Under the pieces are notes generated by a model, which worked only from the letters and a program-made list of their open reading frames with translations, did no database searches and was not told where the DNA came from. 64,000 nt of DNA from NCBI GenBank assembly GCA_964496575.1, contig CAZCAC010000028.1, positions 1-64,000 on the forward strand, read 5' to 3'. Shown here piece by piece: positions 18,449 through 26,620 of this stretch. Both the position numbers and the translations under genes were made by a program. How positions within the stretch are numbered: position 1 is the first letter of the stretch; each line of letters begins with the position of its first letter. This DNA is from CAZCAC01 sp964496575. Lineage in GTDB: Bacteria; Planctomycetota; UBA1135; GCA-002686595.

Positions 18449-19527
18449 TGGAGCTCGCGATCCTCGAGGACGTCACCCGCGCCCTCTCCCTGATGGAGGA
18501 GGTGATGCGGGACGGCGAGGTGCTCGCGCCCGACTATCCGCTGATCTTCGGCCGGGATCAGGCGGGGCGCGTCGCCGTCGCGGAGGAGGACGGCGAGATC
18601 GTCTCCTCCTGCGCGATCCTCGAACGCGAGCTGGTCTGCGGGAAGCCCCGGCCACGGGTCGGGCTCATCGGCTCGGTGTCCACCTCGGCACGACACCGCG
18701 GACGTGGCCTGGCCACCGCCGTGCTGGAGCGAGCCGAGCAGGAGCTCCTGTCCGACGGCTGCCTCCTCGCCCTGCTCTGGGCCGAGGATCCGACGTTCTA
18801 CGAGAAGCGCGAGTACCAGGACGTGGGAGCGGAAATCGACTTCGTGCTGGCTCCGGAGCTGGCCCCGCTCCTGCCCGCCACGCGTGGCGTTCGACCGGCA
18901 CGGGAGTCGGACTTCGCCACCATGCACCGGTGCTACGCGGGTCACCAGCGGCGAGCGGAACGGAGCCCGGCGGAGAGCCGAGCGCTCTTCGCGACCCCTG
19001 GATCGAAGATCGTCGTCCACGAACGCGCCGGCCGGGTCGATGCGTACGCCTGCCTCGGTCGCGGCCTCGACTTGAACGGGGTCATCCACGAGTGGGCCGG
19101 TGATCGCGACGGCGTGCTCGCCTGCGTGCGCGCCCTGCTCGAGGAGCGCGGCGGGACTCCGAACGAACCGTCTCTCTATCTGATGGCCCCGATGCCCGCC
19201 GGCGAGGTCGGTGATCGACTCGACGAGCTCGGCGTGCCTTCGGCCCCGGGAATCCTGGGCATGGCCAAGCTCCTCGACGAGCGAGCCGCGATCGATCTGA
19301 TCGTCGGGGCTTCCGACGAGCTGATCCGGGCGGAGCGGCTGGAAGGAGGAGCCTGGCGCCTGAAAGGCCCCGCCGGAGCCGGGGAGTTGAAGCGCTCGGA
19401 GCTCTTGACCGTGCTCTTCTCCCCCCGAGGGGACCGCCAGCCGGTCGTCGAGCTGGAAGTCGCGCTGGGCACGCGTTTCCCGGTCCTGCCCTGGACGCCT
19501 TTCCTCTGGGGCCTCGACTCGATCTGA
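18448..19527 (+). CDS. GNAT-family N-acetyltransferase at the end of the flg operon
   Basis: The 359-residue product has a GNAT fold in its first 140 residues. The acetyl-CoA loop is 'STSARHRGRGLATAVLERAE' (R-x-x-G-x-A, residues 72-91), preceded by a strand and followed by 'CLLALLWAEDPTFYEKREY'. The C-terminal 200 residues look like a second, degenerate acyltransferase-type domain, as in two-domain Eis-like proteins. ATG 18448 overlaps the preceding stop by one base, so it is coupled to the flgL-side genes. Acetylation of a flagellar protein or of a sugar for flagellin modification is possible but unproven. It converges on arsM with only eight bases between stops. Confidence 0.8.
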   Translation: MELAILEDVTRALSLMEEVMRDGEVLAPDYPLIFGRDQAGRVAVAEEDGEIVSSCAILERELVCGKPRPRVGLIGSVSTSARHRGRGLATAVLERAEQELLSDGCLLALLWAEDPTFYEKREYQDVGAEIDFVLAPELAPLLPATRGVRPARESDFATMHRCYAGHQRRAERSPAESRALFATPGSKIVVHERAGRVDAYACLGRGLDLNGVIHEWAGDRDGVLACVRALLEERGGTPNEPSLYLMAPMPAGEVGDRLDELGVPSAPGILGMAKLLDERAAIDLIVGASDELIRAERLEGGAWRLKGPAGAGELKRSELLTVLFSPRGDRQPVVELEVALGTRFPVLPWTPFLWGLDSI

Positions 19528-19535
19528 ATGCGCGG

Positions 19536-20366
19536 CTACGGCCGCCGGCCGGCGAACTTCGCGCTCCAGACCTTGCCGGTCAGCCGCGGCAGCAACTCGG
19601 TGCCCAGGTTGGAGGGCAGCCCGAGCTCGCTCGCCTCGTCGAGCTTGGCCAGAGCCGCGATCTGCTCGCCTTCGTAGACGAGCCGCTCGACGACCCTCAC
19701 CTCCTCGAGGCCGCTCGCGCGCAGGCCGTCGACGTACTCACCCTCCGAGATCGCGCCGCCGATGCACGCCGCCCGCAAGACGGCGTACTCGCGCAGCTCG
19801 TCGGGGAGCTCCTCCACGACGATGTCGGAGATCGAGAAACGTCCTCCGGGCCTCAGCACCCGATGGATCTCGTCGAACACCGCGCCCTTGTCGGGGGCGA
19901 GGTTGATGACGCAGTTGGAGATGACCCAGTCGACCGAAGCGTCATCCACGGGGAGCGCCTCGATGATCCCCTTGCGCACCTCGACGTTGGCGACTCCCGC
20001 GCGGGCGATGTTCTCGTGCGCCGCCTCGATCATGGCGTCGGTCATGTCGATGCCGATCACGTGGCCCTCGGGACCGACGATCCGCGCCGCGATCAGGAGG
20101 TCGAGGCCGGCGCCCGATCCCAGATCGAGCACGGTCTGTCCCGCCTCGACCCCGGAGAAGGCCAGCGGATTGCCGCAGCCGAAGGAGCTCTGGACCGCCT
20201 CGCCGGGCAGGCCCTCGGTGTCCTTCTCGTAGTCGACGAGCTTGGCCGCCACCCCGGCGGGGGTGGGGCCGCCGCAGCAGCAGCCGCCCTCCTTCTTGCG
20301 CGAGCGCTCCAGCGCTTTCTCGTAGGCCTCGGAGACTTCCTCGCGGAGTTGATCGGGGTCGCTCAT
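19536..20366 (-). CDS. arsM: Arsenite S-adenosylmethionine methyltransferase ArsM
   Basis: ArsM methylates As(III) using SAM. The 276-residue product has the SAM motif 'VLDLGSGAGLDLLIAAR' near residue 80. It also has the four conserved cysteine positions of the family: the C29-C31 cluster (KKEGGCCCGG), C64 (SFGCGNP), C152 (SNCVINL) and C201 (AACIGG). 'LRPGGRFSISDIV' is another family hallmark. No arsR, arsB or arsC is adjacent. It follows gmhA by five bases on the same strand, so the two are probably co-transcribed. This is general metal defence, not a flagellar function. Confidence 0.92.
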   Translation of the reverse strand: MSDPDQLREEVSEAYEKALERSRKKEGGCCCGGPTPAGVAAKLVDYEKDTEGLPGEAVQSSFGCGNPLAFSGVEAGQTVLDLGSGAGLDLLIAARIVGPEGHVIGIDMTDAMIEAAHENIARAGVANVEVRKGIIEALPVDDASVDWVISNCVINLAPDKGAVFDEIHRVLRPGGRFSISDIVVEELPDELREYAVLRAACIGGAISEGEYVDGLRASGLEEVRVVERLVYEGEQIAALAKLDEASELGLPSNLGTELLPRLTGKVWSAKFAGRRP

Positions 20367-20371
20367 GGTGA

Positions 20372-20974
20372 TCAGGGGGTTTCCGCCCCGTAGGACTGTG
20401 GGAACATCGCGCGTTCCACCGTCTCGATGGTGATGTGGATCACCTTGATGTGGATCTCCTGGATCCGATCGGTGGTCTTCGCCTCGGGCACGACGATGGG
20501 GATATCCGCCAGATCTCGGGCTTTTCCGCCCCCCAGCCCCAGCAGTGCCACGGTGGTGATTCCCCGATCCCGGGCGACCTCGAGCGCTCGCAGGACGTTG
20601 GGCGAGTTGCCGCTGGTGGAGATCGCCAGCAGGAGATCACCGCCTTTCCCGTATCCGGACACCAGTCGGGCGAAGATCTCATCGAATCCGAAGTCGTTGG
20701 CGATACACGTGAGGTGACTCGGATCGGAAAAAGCAATCGCTGGCAGAGGTCGTCGGTCGGAGCGGAAACGCCCCGTCCACTCCTCCGCGAAGTGCATCGC
20801 ATCACACATGCTTCCGCCGTTGCCACACGACATGAGCAGGCCTCCCGCTTCGAGGGTCCTGCGCGCAGCATCCGCGAAACGCTCCACCCCCTCGATGCAG
20901 AGGGGCTCGTCGATGAAGGCCTGGAGGGTCCGGGCCGCGGCTTGAAAGGAGGCTCTGGCGGTGCTCTGATTCAT
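20372..20974 (-). CDS. gmhA: Sedoheptulose-7-phosphate isomerase GmhA-like SIS protein
   Basis: GmhA converts sedoheptulose 7-phosphate to D-glycero-D-manno-heptose 7-phosphate for heptose-containing surface glycans. The 200-residue product shows the SIS-domain motifs 'GGLLMSCGNGGSMCDAMHFAE', 'HLTCIANDFGFDEIFARLV', 'GDLLLAISTSGNSPNVLRAL' and 'HIKVIHITIETVE'. Two ATGs are possible (20986 and 20974); I use the second, which gives the usual length. Heptose may go to LPS or to flagellar glycosylation; the location beside flagellar genes is only suggestive. A DiaA-type role is less likely, given the GmhA-specific residues. Confidence 0.88.
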   Translation of the reverse strand: MNQSTARASFQAAARTLQAFIDEPLCIEGVERFADAARRTLEAGGLLMSCGNGGSMCDAMHFAEEWTGRFRSDRRPLPAIAFSDPSHLTCIANDFGFDEIFARLVSGYGKGGDLLLAISTSGNSPNVLRALEVARDRGITTVALLGLGGGKARDLADIPIVVPEAKTTDRIQEIHIKVIHITIETVERAMFPQSYGAETP

Positions 20975-21208
20975 GTCGAAGGGCATTCTGCGGCTGTGAG
21001 GTGCACTCAGCAAGCCATTGCGGTCGTCCGTCGGTCCCCGACGGGCGGACCCGGGGAGGGACCCCGTCCTGATCGATATCCCCAATTGGGAATATCGATA
21101 AGCCGAGGGCTCCCAGGGGGTTGCACTGATTCGAGTCAGATTTCTCACCGTCCGATAGACCCAATTCCGGGTAGGTGTCGTTTCAACTGATAAAGGGGGA
21201 TACGAACC
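20975..21208. other. Intergenic region between divergent gmhA and XRE genes
   Basis: 234 bases between divergent starts. The AT content is visibly higher than in the surroundings. It holds the 28-bp palindrome at 21072-21099 and a related half-site CCCAATT near 21159-21165. Both flank the likely promoters of the divergent units. Confidence 0.6.
21072..21099. promoter_or_regulatory. 28-bp near-perfect palindrome, probable operator
   Basis: Left half 21072-21085 and right half 21086-21099 match as inverted repeats at 13 of 14 positions. The core is CCCAATTGGG and the outer part is ATCGATAT. It lies about 100 bases upstream of both the XRE gene and gmhA. A further copy of CCCAATT occurs near 21159. 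A dimeric regulator such as the adjacent XRE protein could bind here. Confidence 0.6.
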
Positions 21209-21586
21209 ATGATGCGTCTTGGAGCCATACTGAAGAGAGCCCGCGGCAAGGAGTCGAGGGTCCAGTTTGCGAGGAAACTCGAACTCTCCTACACCTTCGT
21301 CCGAGCCATGGAGCACGGACTCCGCTTCCCTTCCGACAAGGTCCTTCTGGACATTGCCGGCCGTCTCGGTGAAAGCTCGGAAGAGCTGCTGCTGGCCGCC
21401 TACTGCGACCGCTCACCGCTCCTGGCCGACGTCCTGAAGAACCGCGGGATTGCCGACCCGCCTGGTGGGGAAGAGGTCATCGAGCCTGCGGCCACACAGA
21501 CGACCGACGGCGAAACCACTCCGCCGCAAGAGAGTCAAACCACCACGCCGACCGCCCAGACGATTCGCGCCCACGATCCGTTCTAG
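21209..21586 (+). CDS. XRE-type helix-turn-helix regulator
   Basis: The 125-residue product begins with an HTH_3 fold: 'LGAILKRARGKESRVQFARK' (helices 1-2), 'LELSYTFVRAMEHGLRFPS' (recognition helix region) and 'KVLLDIAGRLGESSEELLL'. The C-terminal 40 residues are Thr/Pro/Glu-rich and unstructured. GGGGGA at 21194-21199 serves the ATG pair at 21209/21212. It stands alone on the plus strand between gmhA (divergent) and ispG (convergent). A palindrome upstream suggests autoregulation or control of gmhA-arsM. No toxin partner is visible. Confidence 0.85.
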   Translation: MMRLGAILKRARGKESRVQFARKLELSYTFVRAMEHGLRFPSDKVLLDIAGRLGESSEELLLAAYCDRSPLLADVLKNRGIADPPGGEEVIEPAATQTTDGETTPPQESQTTTPTAQTIRAHDPF

Positions 21587-21696
21587 GTTGTACTGGCCAG
21601 TTCTGAACTCGCTCTCGATGCGCATGGCGGGGGTTCTCCGGATCCCCGCTGCGCCGAGGGAGCGGACCAACTGATTCCCCCTGAAGATTCGACCAG

Positions 21697-22836
21697 CTAG
21701 TCGGCGGGAGTGCCGGCGCGAATGATCGCCTCGATCTCCGCCCGCAACCTGGGAATGATCTCATCGTAGGTGAAGGCACCGACCGAGTGCCTTCCGCGCT
21801 TCAGGTTGACCTTTTTAGGTCCGCACCAGAGCCCCAGATCCGCGTCGTCGGTTTCCCCGGGACCGTTCACCCGGCAGCCCATCACCGCGATCGTCAGCTG
21901 GTGATCGGCGTACTCCTCGGTGCTCCGCTTGACCTCTCGAGCGAGCTCGATGAAGCGGTCGTTCTCCACGCGCGAGCAGGAAGGGCACGCGATGATGTTC
22001 AACCCGTCGAAGAAGTTCGGCGGAACCGAACGAAAGCGCCCCGCTTCGACGTCGGCGATCATCTCCCGCCCCACCTCGATCTCGCGCCCCTTCTCCTCGA
22101 CCGGCAACGTCAGCGACACGCGAAGCGTATCGCCGATGCCGCGGGAGAGGAGCTGTTCGAACGCGATCCGCGTCTTGATGATGCCATCGGGTGGAAGGCC
22201 CGCTTCGGTCACGCCCAGGTGGATCGGCACGTCCGGGCGAGCTTCGGCGAAGCGTCGATTGGCGTCGATCACCAGGCGGGGGTCCGAGTCCTTGATCGAG
22301 ACCACGTAGCGGTCGAAATCCAGGGAATCGACCATTTCGCAGTGATCCAGGGCGTTCTGCACGATCGCGCCGACGTGGTCGTCACCGAAGCGATCGCGGT
22401 ACTCGGGGGCCACCGAGCCCGCATTGACGCCGATACGAATCGCGCAATCGTGCTCGCCGGCAGTATCAACCAGGAAGGCCACCTTGTCCTCGATGGACCG
22501 CTCCTTCTCGTGATGGTGCAGGTGTCCGGGGTTGTAGCGGACCTTGTCCACCAGCGGCGCCGTCCGGGCCGCGAGCCGGTAGTTCTCCTGGAGATCGACC
22601 GAGAGCACTGCTCCGCTCTCGTCGCGAATCACCCGCAACGCCTCGACGTCGGCGTCGGAGTCGACGGCGAGGCGGACGATCGCCGCACCCGCTCGCTCCA
22701 GCAGCCGCACCTGGGCGAGGGAAGCCTCGATGTCTCGAGTCGGCGTCGCCGCCATGCTCTGCACCGCGATCGGCGCCGCGCCTCCGATCGGTAGATCGCG
22801 AACGGTGATCTGGCGGGTCTTGCGCGGCGGAATCAT
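21697..22836 (-). CDS. ispG: 4-hydroxy-3-methylbut-2-en-1-yl diphosphate synthase IspG (GcpE)
   Basis: IspG catalyses the penultimate step of the MEP isoprenoid pathway, reducing MEcPP to HMBPP with a [4Fe-4S] cluster. The 379-residue product has the N-terminal TIM-barrel start ('APIAVQSMAATPTRDIEAS'), 'AIRIGVNAGSVAPEYRDRF' and 'PIHLGVTEAGLPPDGIIKT'. The cluster cysteines are in 'NIIACPSCSRVENDRF' and 'IAVMGCRVNGPGETDDADL'. The length matches the short bacterial form. ATG 22836 gives the family-typical N-terminus. It is an ordinary housekeeping gene within the non-flagellar block. Confidence 0.96.
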   Translation of the reverse strand: MIPPRKTRQITVRDLPIGGAAPIAVQSMAATPTRDIEASLAQVRLLERAGAAIVRLAVDSDADVEALRVIRDESGAVLSVDLQENYRLAARTAPLVDKVRYNPGHLHHHEKERSIEDKVAFLVDTAGEHDCAIRIGVNAGSVAPEYRDRFGDDHVGAIVQNALDHCEMVDSLDFDRYVVSIKDSDPRLVIDANRRFAEARPDVPIHLGVTEAGLPPDGIIKTRIAFEQLLSRGIGDTLRVSLTLPVEEKGREIEVGREMIADVEAGRFRSVPPNFFDGLNIIACPSCSRVENDRFIELAREVKRSTEEYADHQLTIAVMGCRVNGPGETDDADLGLWCGPKKVNLKRGRHSVGAFTYDEIIPRLRAEIEAIIRAGTPAD

Positions 22837-22936
22837 GAGGTCTCCGAGGGGTCGGAAGGGGATTGAGGGGCGCCCATGTTCCACCGTCGACCTCCGACCG
22901 GCAAGGGGCGGAGGCCCGCTGATCCGGCGGCGGAGC

Positions 22937-23473
22937 TCAACGCCGAGAGGCGCCCGGTCCGCTGCGGAACTCCTCCTCGATCGGGACGACCTCGACGTCG
23001 AGCGACCAGTCCCAGTCACGCCGGCGGTAGATGCCCCGGACCGGCGTGCGGAACGAGTCGGTGTAGCTGCTGTCCACGCCGAAGCTGAGGCCGAAGGAGA
23101 GCTTGAGGTCCATCGTCTCGCTCCACTCGGTACCGGTCTCCCGGTCGTACAGGGTCAGCGTGACCGATGCCGAGTCGAGCGGGGCTCCGGTGGTGTTGAC
23201 GTAGGAGAAGCGGACCCACAGGTGCTCGGTGCCCGGTCGCCCCTCGAGCCCGGCGTCCTGGATCAGCAGCGTTCCCCGCTCGCCCAGGTCGACCTTGACC
23301 GGCATCGGGTTCTCACGCTCGAACTCCGCCCTGGCCAGCTCGAACTCCCGCATGTAGCGCTCGTGCTCCTCGGCGATCCGGGCCACCTCCTGGCGGTTCC
23401 GCGCGGCCTGATCGACGCAACCGGCGCTCAGCAGGAGGAGGGCCTGCAACAAATACAACATCCTATTCCACAT
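22937..23473 (-). CDS. Predicted lipoprotein, unknown function
   Basis: The 178-residue product has a lipoprotein signal: hydrophobic 'MLYLLQALLLLSAGC' with the lipid-acceptor Cys at about residue 19. A Glu/Arg-rich helix follows ('EVARIAEEHERYMREFELA'), then a beta-rich domain ('HLWVRFSYVNTTGAPLDSA', 'VTLTLYDRETGTEWSE') that looks like an immunoglobulin-type sandwich. I recognise no family. It lies 100 bases upstream of ispG on the same strand. ATG 23473 is used; an internal ATG at 23461 is also possible. Confidence 0.75.
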   Translation of the reverse strand: MWNRMLYLLQALLLLSAGCVDQAARNRQEVARIAEEHERYMREFELARAEFERENPMPVKVDLGERGTLLIQDAGLEGRPGTEHLWVRFSYVNTTGAPLDSASVTLTLYDRETGTEWSETMDLKLSFGLSFGVDSSYTDSFRTPVRGIYRRRDWDWSLDVEVVPIEEEFRSGPGASRR

Positions 23474-23885
23474 CGAGGAGCTCCTGGGATCGCGGACGGG
23501 GAAGTGAGGGACGGGCCGCCCGCCGGGGTATTCCCCGCCGGGCTCCCTCTTTCGGGACCCGCCTCCGAATCCCCGGGGAAGAGGACACACCCGGCCCCCA
23601 GCTTCCGGACGCGATGGCCGGGGAAACCCGACGGCGGGTCTCGCTGGTCGTCTCGACGAGTTGCCCTCTTGTCTCTCGACGAACGCAGACCCATCCAAAG
23701 CCAAGGGCTTCCCCCGAGTCCCACCGGAACTCCCCTCCCGGTGGGACATTTTCGTGGCGACCCGACCTGGAGCGATCGAGCCCGGGCCGGAGCGAGACGA
23801 CCGGAGCCGCCCCCCCGCCGTGCTACACTGGCCGCCGTCCGCTGCTCTTCCCAAACGGGTTCCCGCGCGCCGAGGAGGAATGTAC
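23474..23885. other. 412-bp intergenic region
   Basis: It lies between the divergent lipoprotein and oxidoreductase genes. It carries a strong plus-strand terminator at 23718-23752 with no plus-strand gene upstream. The segment 'TGCTACACT' near 23821 could be a -10-like element for the oxidoreductase, but no clear -35 is seen. The short open frames here lack start signals and family features. Confidence 0.5.
23718..23752 (+). terminator. Intrinsic terminator with no upstream plus-strand gene
   Basis: A perfect 10-bp stem (GTCCCACCGG at 23718-23727, pairing with 23738-23747), a 10-base loop and then ATTTT. This is the most canonical intrinsic terminator seen in the window. It points with the plus strand, yet the nearest plus-strand gene end is at 21586. 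Confidence 0.7.
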
Positions 23886-25220
23886 ATGAGGGCCAGGATC
23901 GTGATCGTCGGCGGTGGTGTCATCGGCGTCTGCGTCGCCATGAACGCCGCCCAGAGGACCGACGCTCTCCGGGAGCCGGTGATGCTGCTGGAGAAAGGCC
24001 GTATCGGCGCGGGCTCCTCGGGGGGGTCGACCGCCGTTCTGCGGCAGTTCTACGCCTCTCCCTGCACCGCCGGGATGGCCCGCGACTCGCTGAAGTACCT
24101 GGCCAGCCTCGAAGGGCGAACCAGCCGGTCGGTCGGCTTCACCGAGACCGGCGTCCTGACCCTGGCCCGGTCGCGGACCCCGGAGGAGATCCAGCGCCTC
24201 GAGGAAGTCGTCGCGATGATGGTCTCGATCGGGATCGACGCCCGCGTGCTGAACGCGAGCGAGATCCGCGAGTTGATCCCGGGGATCGACGTTCCCGAGG
24301 CGACGGTGGGGGCGTGGGAGCGGACCGCTGGTTTCGTCGACTCGACGCGCACGCTCGACGCCCTGGTGACGCTGGCCCGCGACCACGGGGCGGTGGTCCG
24401 CACCGGGACGATGGTCGAGGGGGTGGAGGTCGACGGCGATCGCGTCGTCGGAGTCCGGACCTCCAAGGGGGAGATCTCCTGCGAGCAGATCGTGCTGGCG
24501 GCCGGCCCCTGGACGCGGGGCCTGCTCGCCGATCTGGGAGTCGAGCTGCCGCTGCGCGCGATTCGCACCGACCATTACCTCATCGGGCGGCCCGCGGGCG
24601 TTCCCGACGAGGTGCTCAGCGAGTCGGTCCTGGGGATGACCGGCCCCGAGGACTCCGGGGCGACCGCCTGGTACTCCCGAGAGCTGATCGAGGAGGCGCG
24701 GGCCGAGCAAGAGCTCGACGAGGATCGCGAGAAGGAGGCGACGCAACCCGCCCTGTCCCACCCCGTGCTGGTCGATCCGGAGCTCGGCTTCTACGCGCGG
24801 TGCGAATCCATGCAGAACAGCTCGCAGGTCGGGCGCTTCGACTACGGAGAAGCGGTGGAGATCACCGACCCCGACGCTGTCCTCGAGGCACCGGGCCCGA
24901 CCTTCCACGAGTGGGCGCGCCAGGTCCTGGAAGCGCGCTTGCCCTTCTACCGCGGAGTGCCGGAGATCGGTGGGACGACCTCGATGTACACGGTGACCCC
25001 CGATGCCCAGGCGTTGATCGGGCAGGTGCCCGGGATCCAGGGGCTCTTCGTGGCCTGTGGTTTCTCGGGACACGGCTTCAAGCTCGCCCCCTCGGTCGGC
25101 GAGGGCCTCGCTCAGATGCTGGTGGGGGAGCCGGTCAGCGCCTTCGAGCCGGAGTTCTTCGATCCGATGCGCTTCGCGGATGGCCGACCCGTCGAGCCTC
25201 CGGTTCCCTTCGGGGCGTGA
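23886..25220 (+). CDS. FAD-dependent amino-acid oxidase (DAO) family oxidoreductase
   Basis: The 444-residue product has the N-terminal dinucleotide-binding motif 'IVIVGGGVIGVCVAMNAAQ' (GxGxxG), then 'GIGAGSSGGSTAVLRQFY'. The second FAD contact is 'IVLAAGPWTRGLLADLG', and the C-terminal FAD motif is 'GIQGLFVACGFSGHGFKLAP'. This is the layout of sarcosine/glycine oxidase and dimethylglycine dehydrogenase-type flavoenzymes. The substrate cannot be read from sequence. ATG 23886 has AGGAGG at 23873-23878 with seven bases between; an ATG at 23880 is too close to it. It converges on fliN with 92 bases between them. Confidence 0.88.
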   Translation: MRARIVIVGGGVIGVCVAMNAAQRTDALREPVMLLEKGRIGAGSSGGSTAVLRQFYASPCTAGMARDSLKYLASLEGRTSRSVGFTETGVLTLARSRTPEEIQRLEEVVAMMVSIGIDARVLNASEIRELIPGIDVPEATVGAWERTAGFVDSTRTLDALVTLARDHGAVVRTGTMVEGVEVDGDRVVGVRTSKGEISCEQIVLAAGPWTRGLLADLGVELPLRAIRTDHYLIGRPAGVPDEVLSESVLGMTGPEDSGATAWYSRELIEEARAEQELDEDREKEATQPALSHPVLVDPELGFYARCESMQNSSQVGRFDYGEAVEITDPDAVLEAPGPTFHEWARQVLEARLPFYRGVPEIGGTTSMYTVTPDAQALIGQVPGIQGLFVACGFSGHGFKLAPSVGEGLAQMLVGEPVSAFEPEFFDPMRFADGRPVEPPVPFGA

Positions 25221-25312
25221 GGTCGACAGGAGGATCCGCGTGATCGAGAAGAGGGGCGCCCCGGCCCGGCCGGAACGCCCCCGTGTCTCGGTGAGCTGGG
25301 TTCGTCGAGCGA

Positions 25313-25672
25313 TCAGGCGACCTCGGTGATCCGGACTGCGTACTTGTCCTCGATCGTCACCACTTCGCCGCGCGCGACCAGCTTGCCGTTGACGACGATG
25401 TCCGCGGGCTCGTGAGCGTCCCGATCGAGCACGACCAGCGAACCGGGACCGAGCTCCACCAGCTGGGAGAGAGTCATCTCGGTCCGGCCGACCTGAACCG
25501 TGATTCGAACCGGCACGTTCAGGACGCCGTCGAGACCGATCGGATCCCCGGCGGCATCGGTCGCCTCCAGATCGGGAAGCTCGCTGGCCTGAACGGCGAC
25601 AGCTTCGGTCGCCTCGTCGATGGCGTTCTCGACTTCTTGTTCGTCAGCTTCTTGGATCGGTTCTTCGGTCAT
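25313..25672 (-). CDS. fliN: Flagellar C-ring protein FliN
   Basis: FliN completes the C ring and docks FliH. The 119-residue product has an acidic N-terminal 45 residues and the SpoA domain ('VLNVPVRITVQVGRTEMTLS', 'LGPGSLVVLDRDAHEPADI', 'VVNGKLVARGEVVTIEDKY'). Its ATG overlaps the fliM stop by four bases. It is the last gene of the motA-motB-motB-fliL-fliM-fliN unit. Confidence 0.96.
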   Translation of the reverse strand: MTEEPIQEADEQEVENAIDEATEAVAVQASELPDLEATDAAGDPIGLDGVLNVPVRITVQVGRTEMTLSQLVELGPGSLVVLDRDAHEPADIVVNGKLVARGEVVTIEDKYAVRITEVA

Positions 25673-26595
25673 GACGGTTTGTTCTCTCGTTCAGTGTTGA
25701 GTCTGTCCAGACGTACGGCCAGACGCCCTTGGAAGTTGCCCCAGCTCGCCTTGCCGGCGGGCTCGCCTTCGACCAGGATCTCCAGCGACTCCCCGACGGG
25801 AAGGCTCAGGGGGATGACGTCACCGACCTCGACCCCCATCAGATCCTGCAGAGAAACCTCGAGAGAGCCGAGGTGTGCGCTGATCTCGACCGGCACCTCG
25901 TCGAGGTGATGGGGGAGCACCGCGGCACCCCCGGCTCCGACGACGGGCTTGTCCGGCAGCAGGCCGGGAAGATAGAAACGGACGGTGCTCTCGCCCCCCG
26001 GGCCGTCGATGCTGAGATGCAGGAAGAGGCGCTGCGGGTCGGCATCCGCATCGGGCTCGAGGTTGGCCAGGAAGGTCCGGACGTCCAGGCTCATGCTCCC
26101 CGTCTCGACCTCGAGGCCGAGGCTGTCGCAGATCTCGTCGGAGACGGTCCCCAGGATGTCACCGACCACGCCCGCCTCCAGGGGGGTCAGCACCCGGTTC
26201 TCCTCCTCCTCCGCGTCCTCCTCGGGCGGATCACCTCCCATGGCGACCGCCGCCGCGGCCAGCGCGGCACCGCTCTCCCAGACGACCCAACCCGGCACTC
26301 CGTCGATCTTGACGGTCAAGACTACGATCGGATCCTCGAGATGCTCGAAGAGGCCGACCGAGGTGGTCTCGCCGATGTCGACCAGCTCCATCGGATAAGG
26401 AGCGCGCAACCAGTTCTGGAGCACGTGCTCGATGTCGAGCACGCGCTGCGTCACCGCGGCGCGGATGGAGAGCTGTTGCGACCTTCCCAGTCGACAGGGG
26501 AGACGAAAGTCCCTCACCGCAACGGGCAGACTGCCCGAGCTGGTTCCGTCGTCGAGGAGAGCCTCGGCTTCTTCAGGGCTTACGTTGCTGGACAC
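25669..26595 (-). CDS. fliM: Flagellar switch protein FliM
   Basis: FliM is the middle C-ring switch component that binds CheY-P. The 308-residue product starts at GTG 26595. It has an N-terminal 'VSPEEAEALLDD', a diverged form of the CheY-binding LSQxEIDxLL motif. Next come the middle CheC-like domain ('VVWESGAALAAAAVAMGG', 'NRVLTPLEAGVVGDILGTV') and a C-terminal SpoA domain ('DLMGVEVGDVIPLSLPVGE', 'EILVEGEPAGKASWGNFQG'). The CheC-like half is less conserved than usual. No chemotaxis gene is in the window, so signal input is unknown. Confidence 0.92.
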   Translation of the reverse strand: MSSNVSPEEAEALLDDGTSSGSLPVAVRDFRLPCRLGRSQQLSIRAAVTQRVLDIEHVLQNWLRAPYPMELVDIGETTSVGLFEHLEDPIVVLTVKIDGVPGWVVWESGAALAAAAVAMGGDPPEEDAEEEENRVLTPLEAGVVGDILGTVSDEICDSLGLEVETGSMSLDVRTFLANLEPDADADPQRLFLHLSIDGPGGESTVRFYLPGLLPDKPVVGAGGAAVLPHHLDEVPVEISAHLGSLEVSLQDLMGVEVGDVIPLSLPVGESLEILVEGEPAGKASWGNFQGRLAVRLDRLNTERENKPS

Positions 26596-26620
26596 TGGTG
26601 GCGAGGATTGGTGGATAGCG

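Noticed and set aside
21074..21098. TATCGATAA within the palindrome as a sigma-28 -10 element
   Set aside because: Only six of eight bases match and no -35 element is present; symmetry explains the sequence better.
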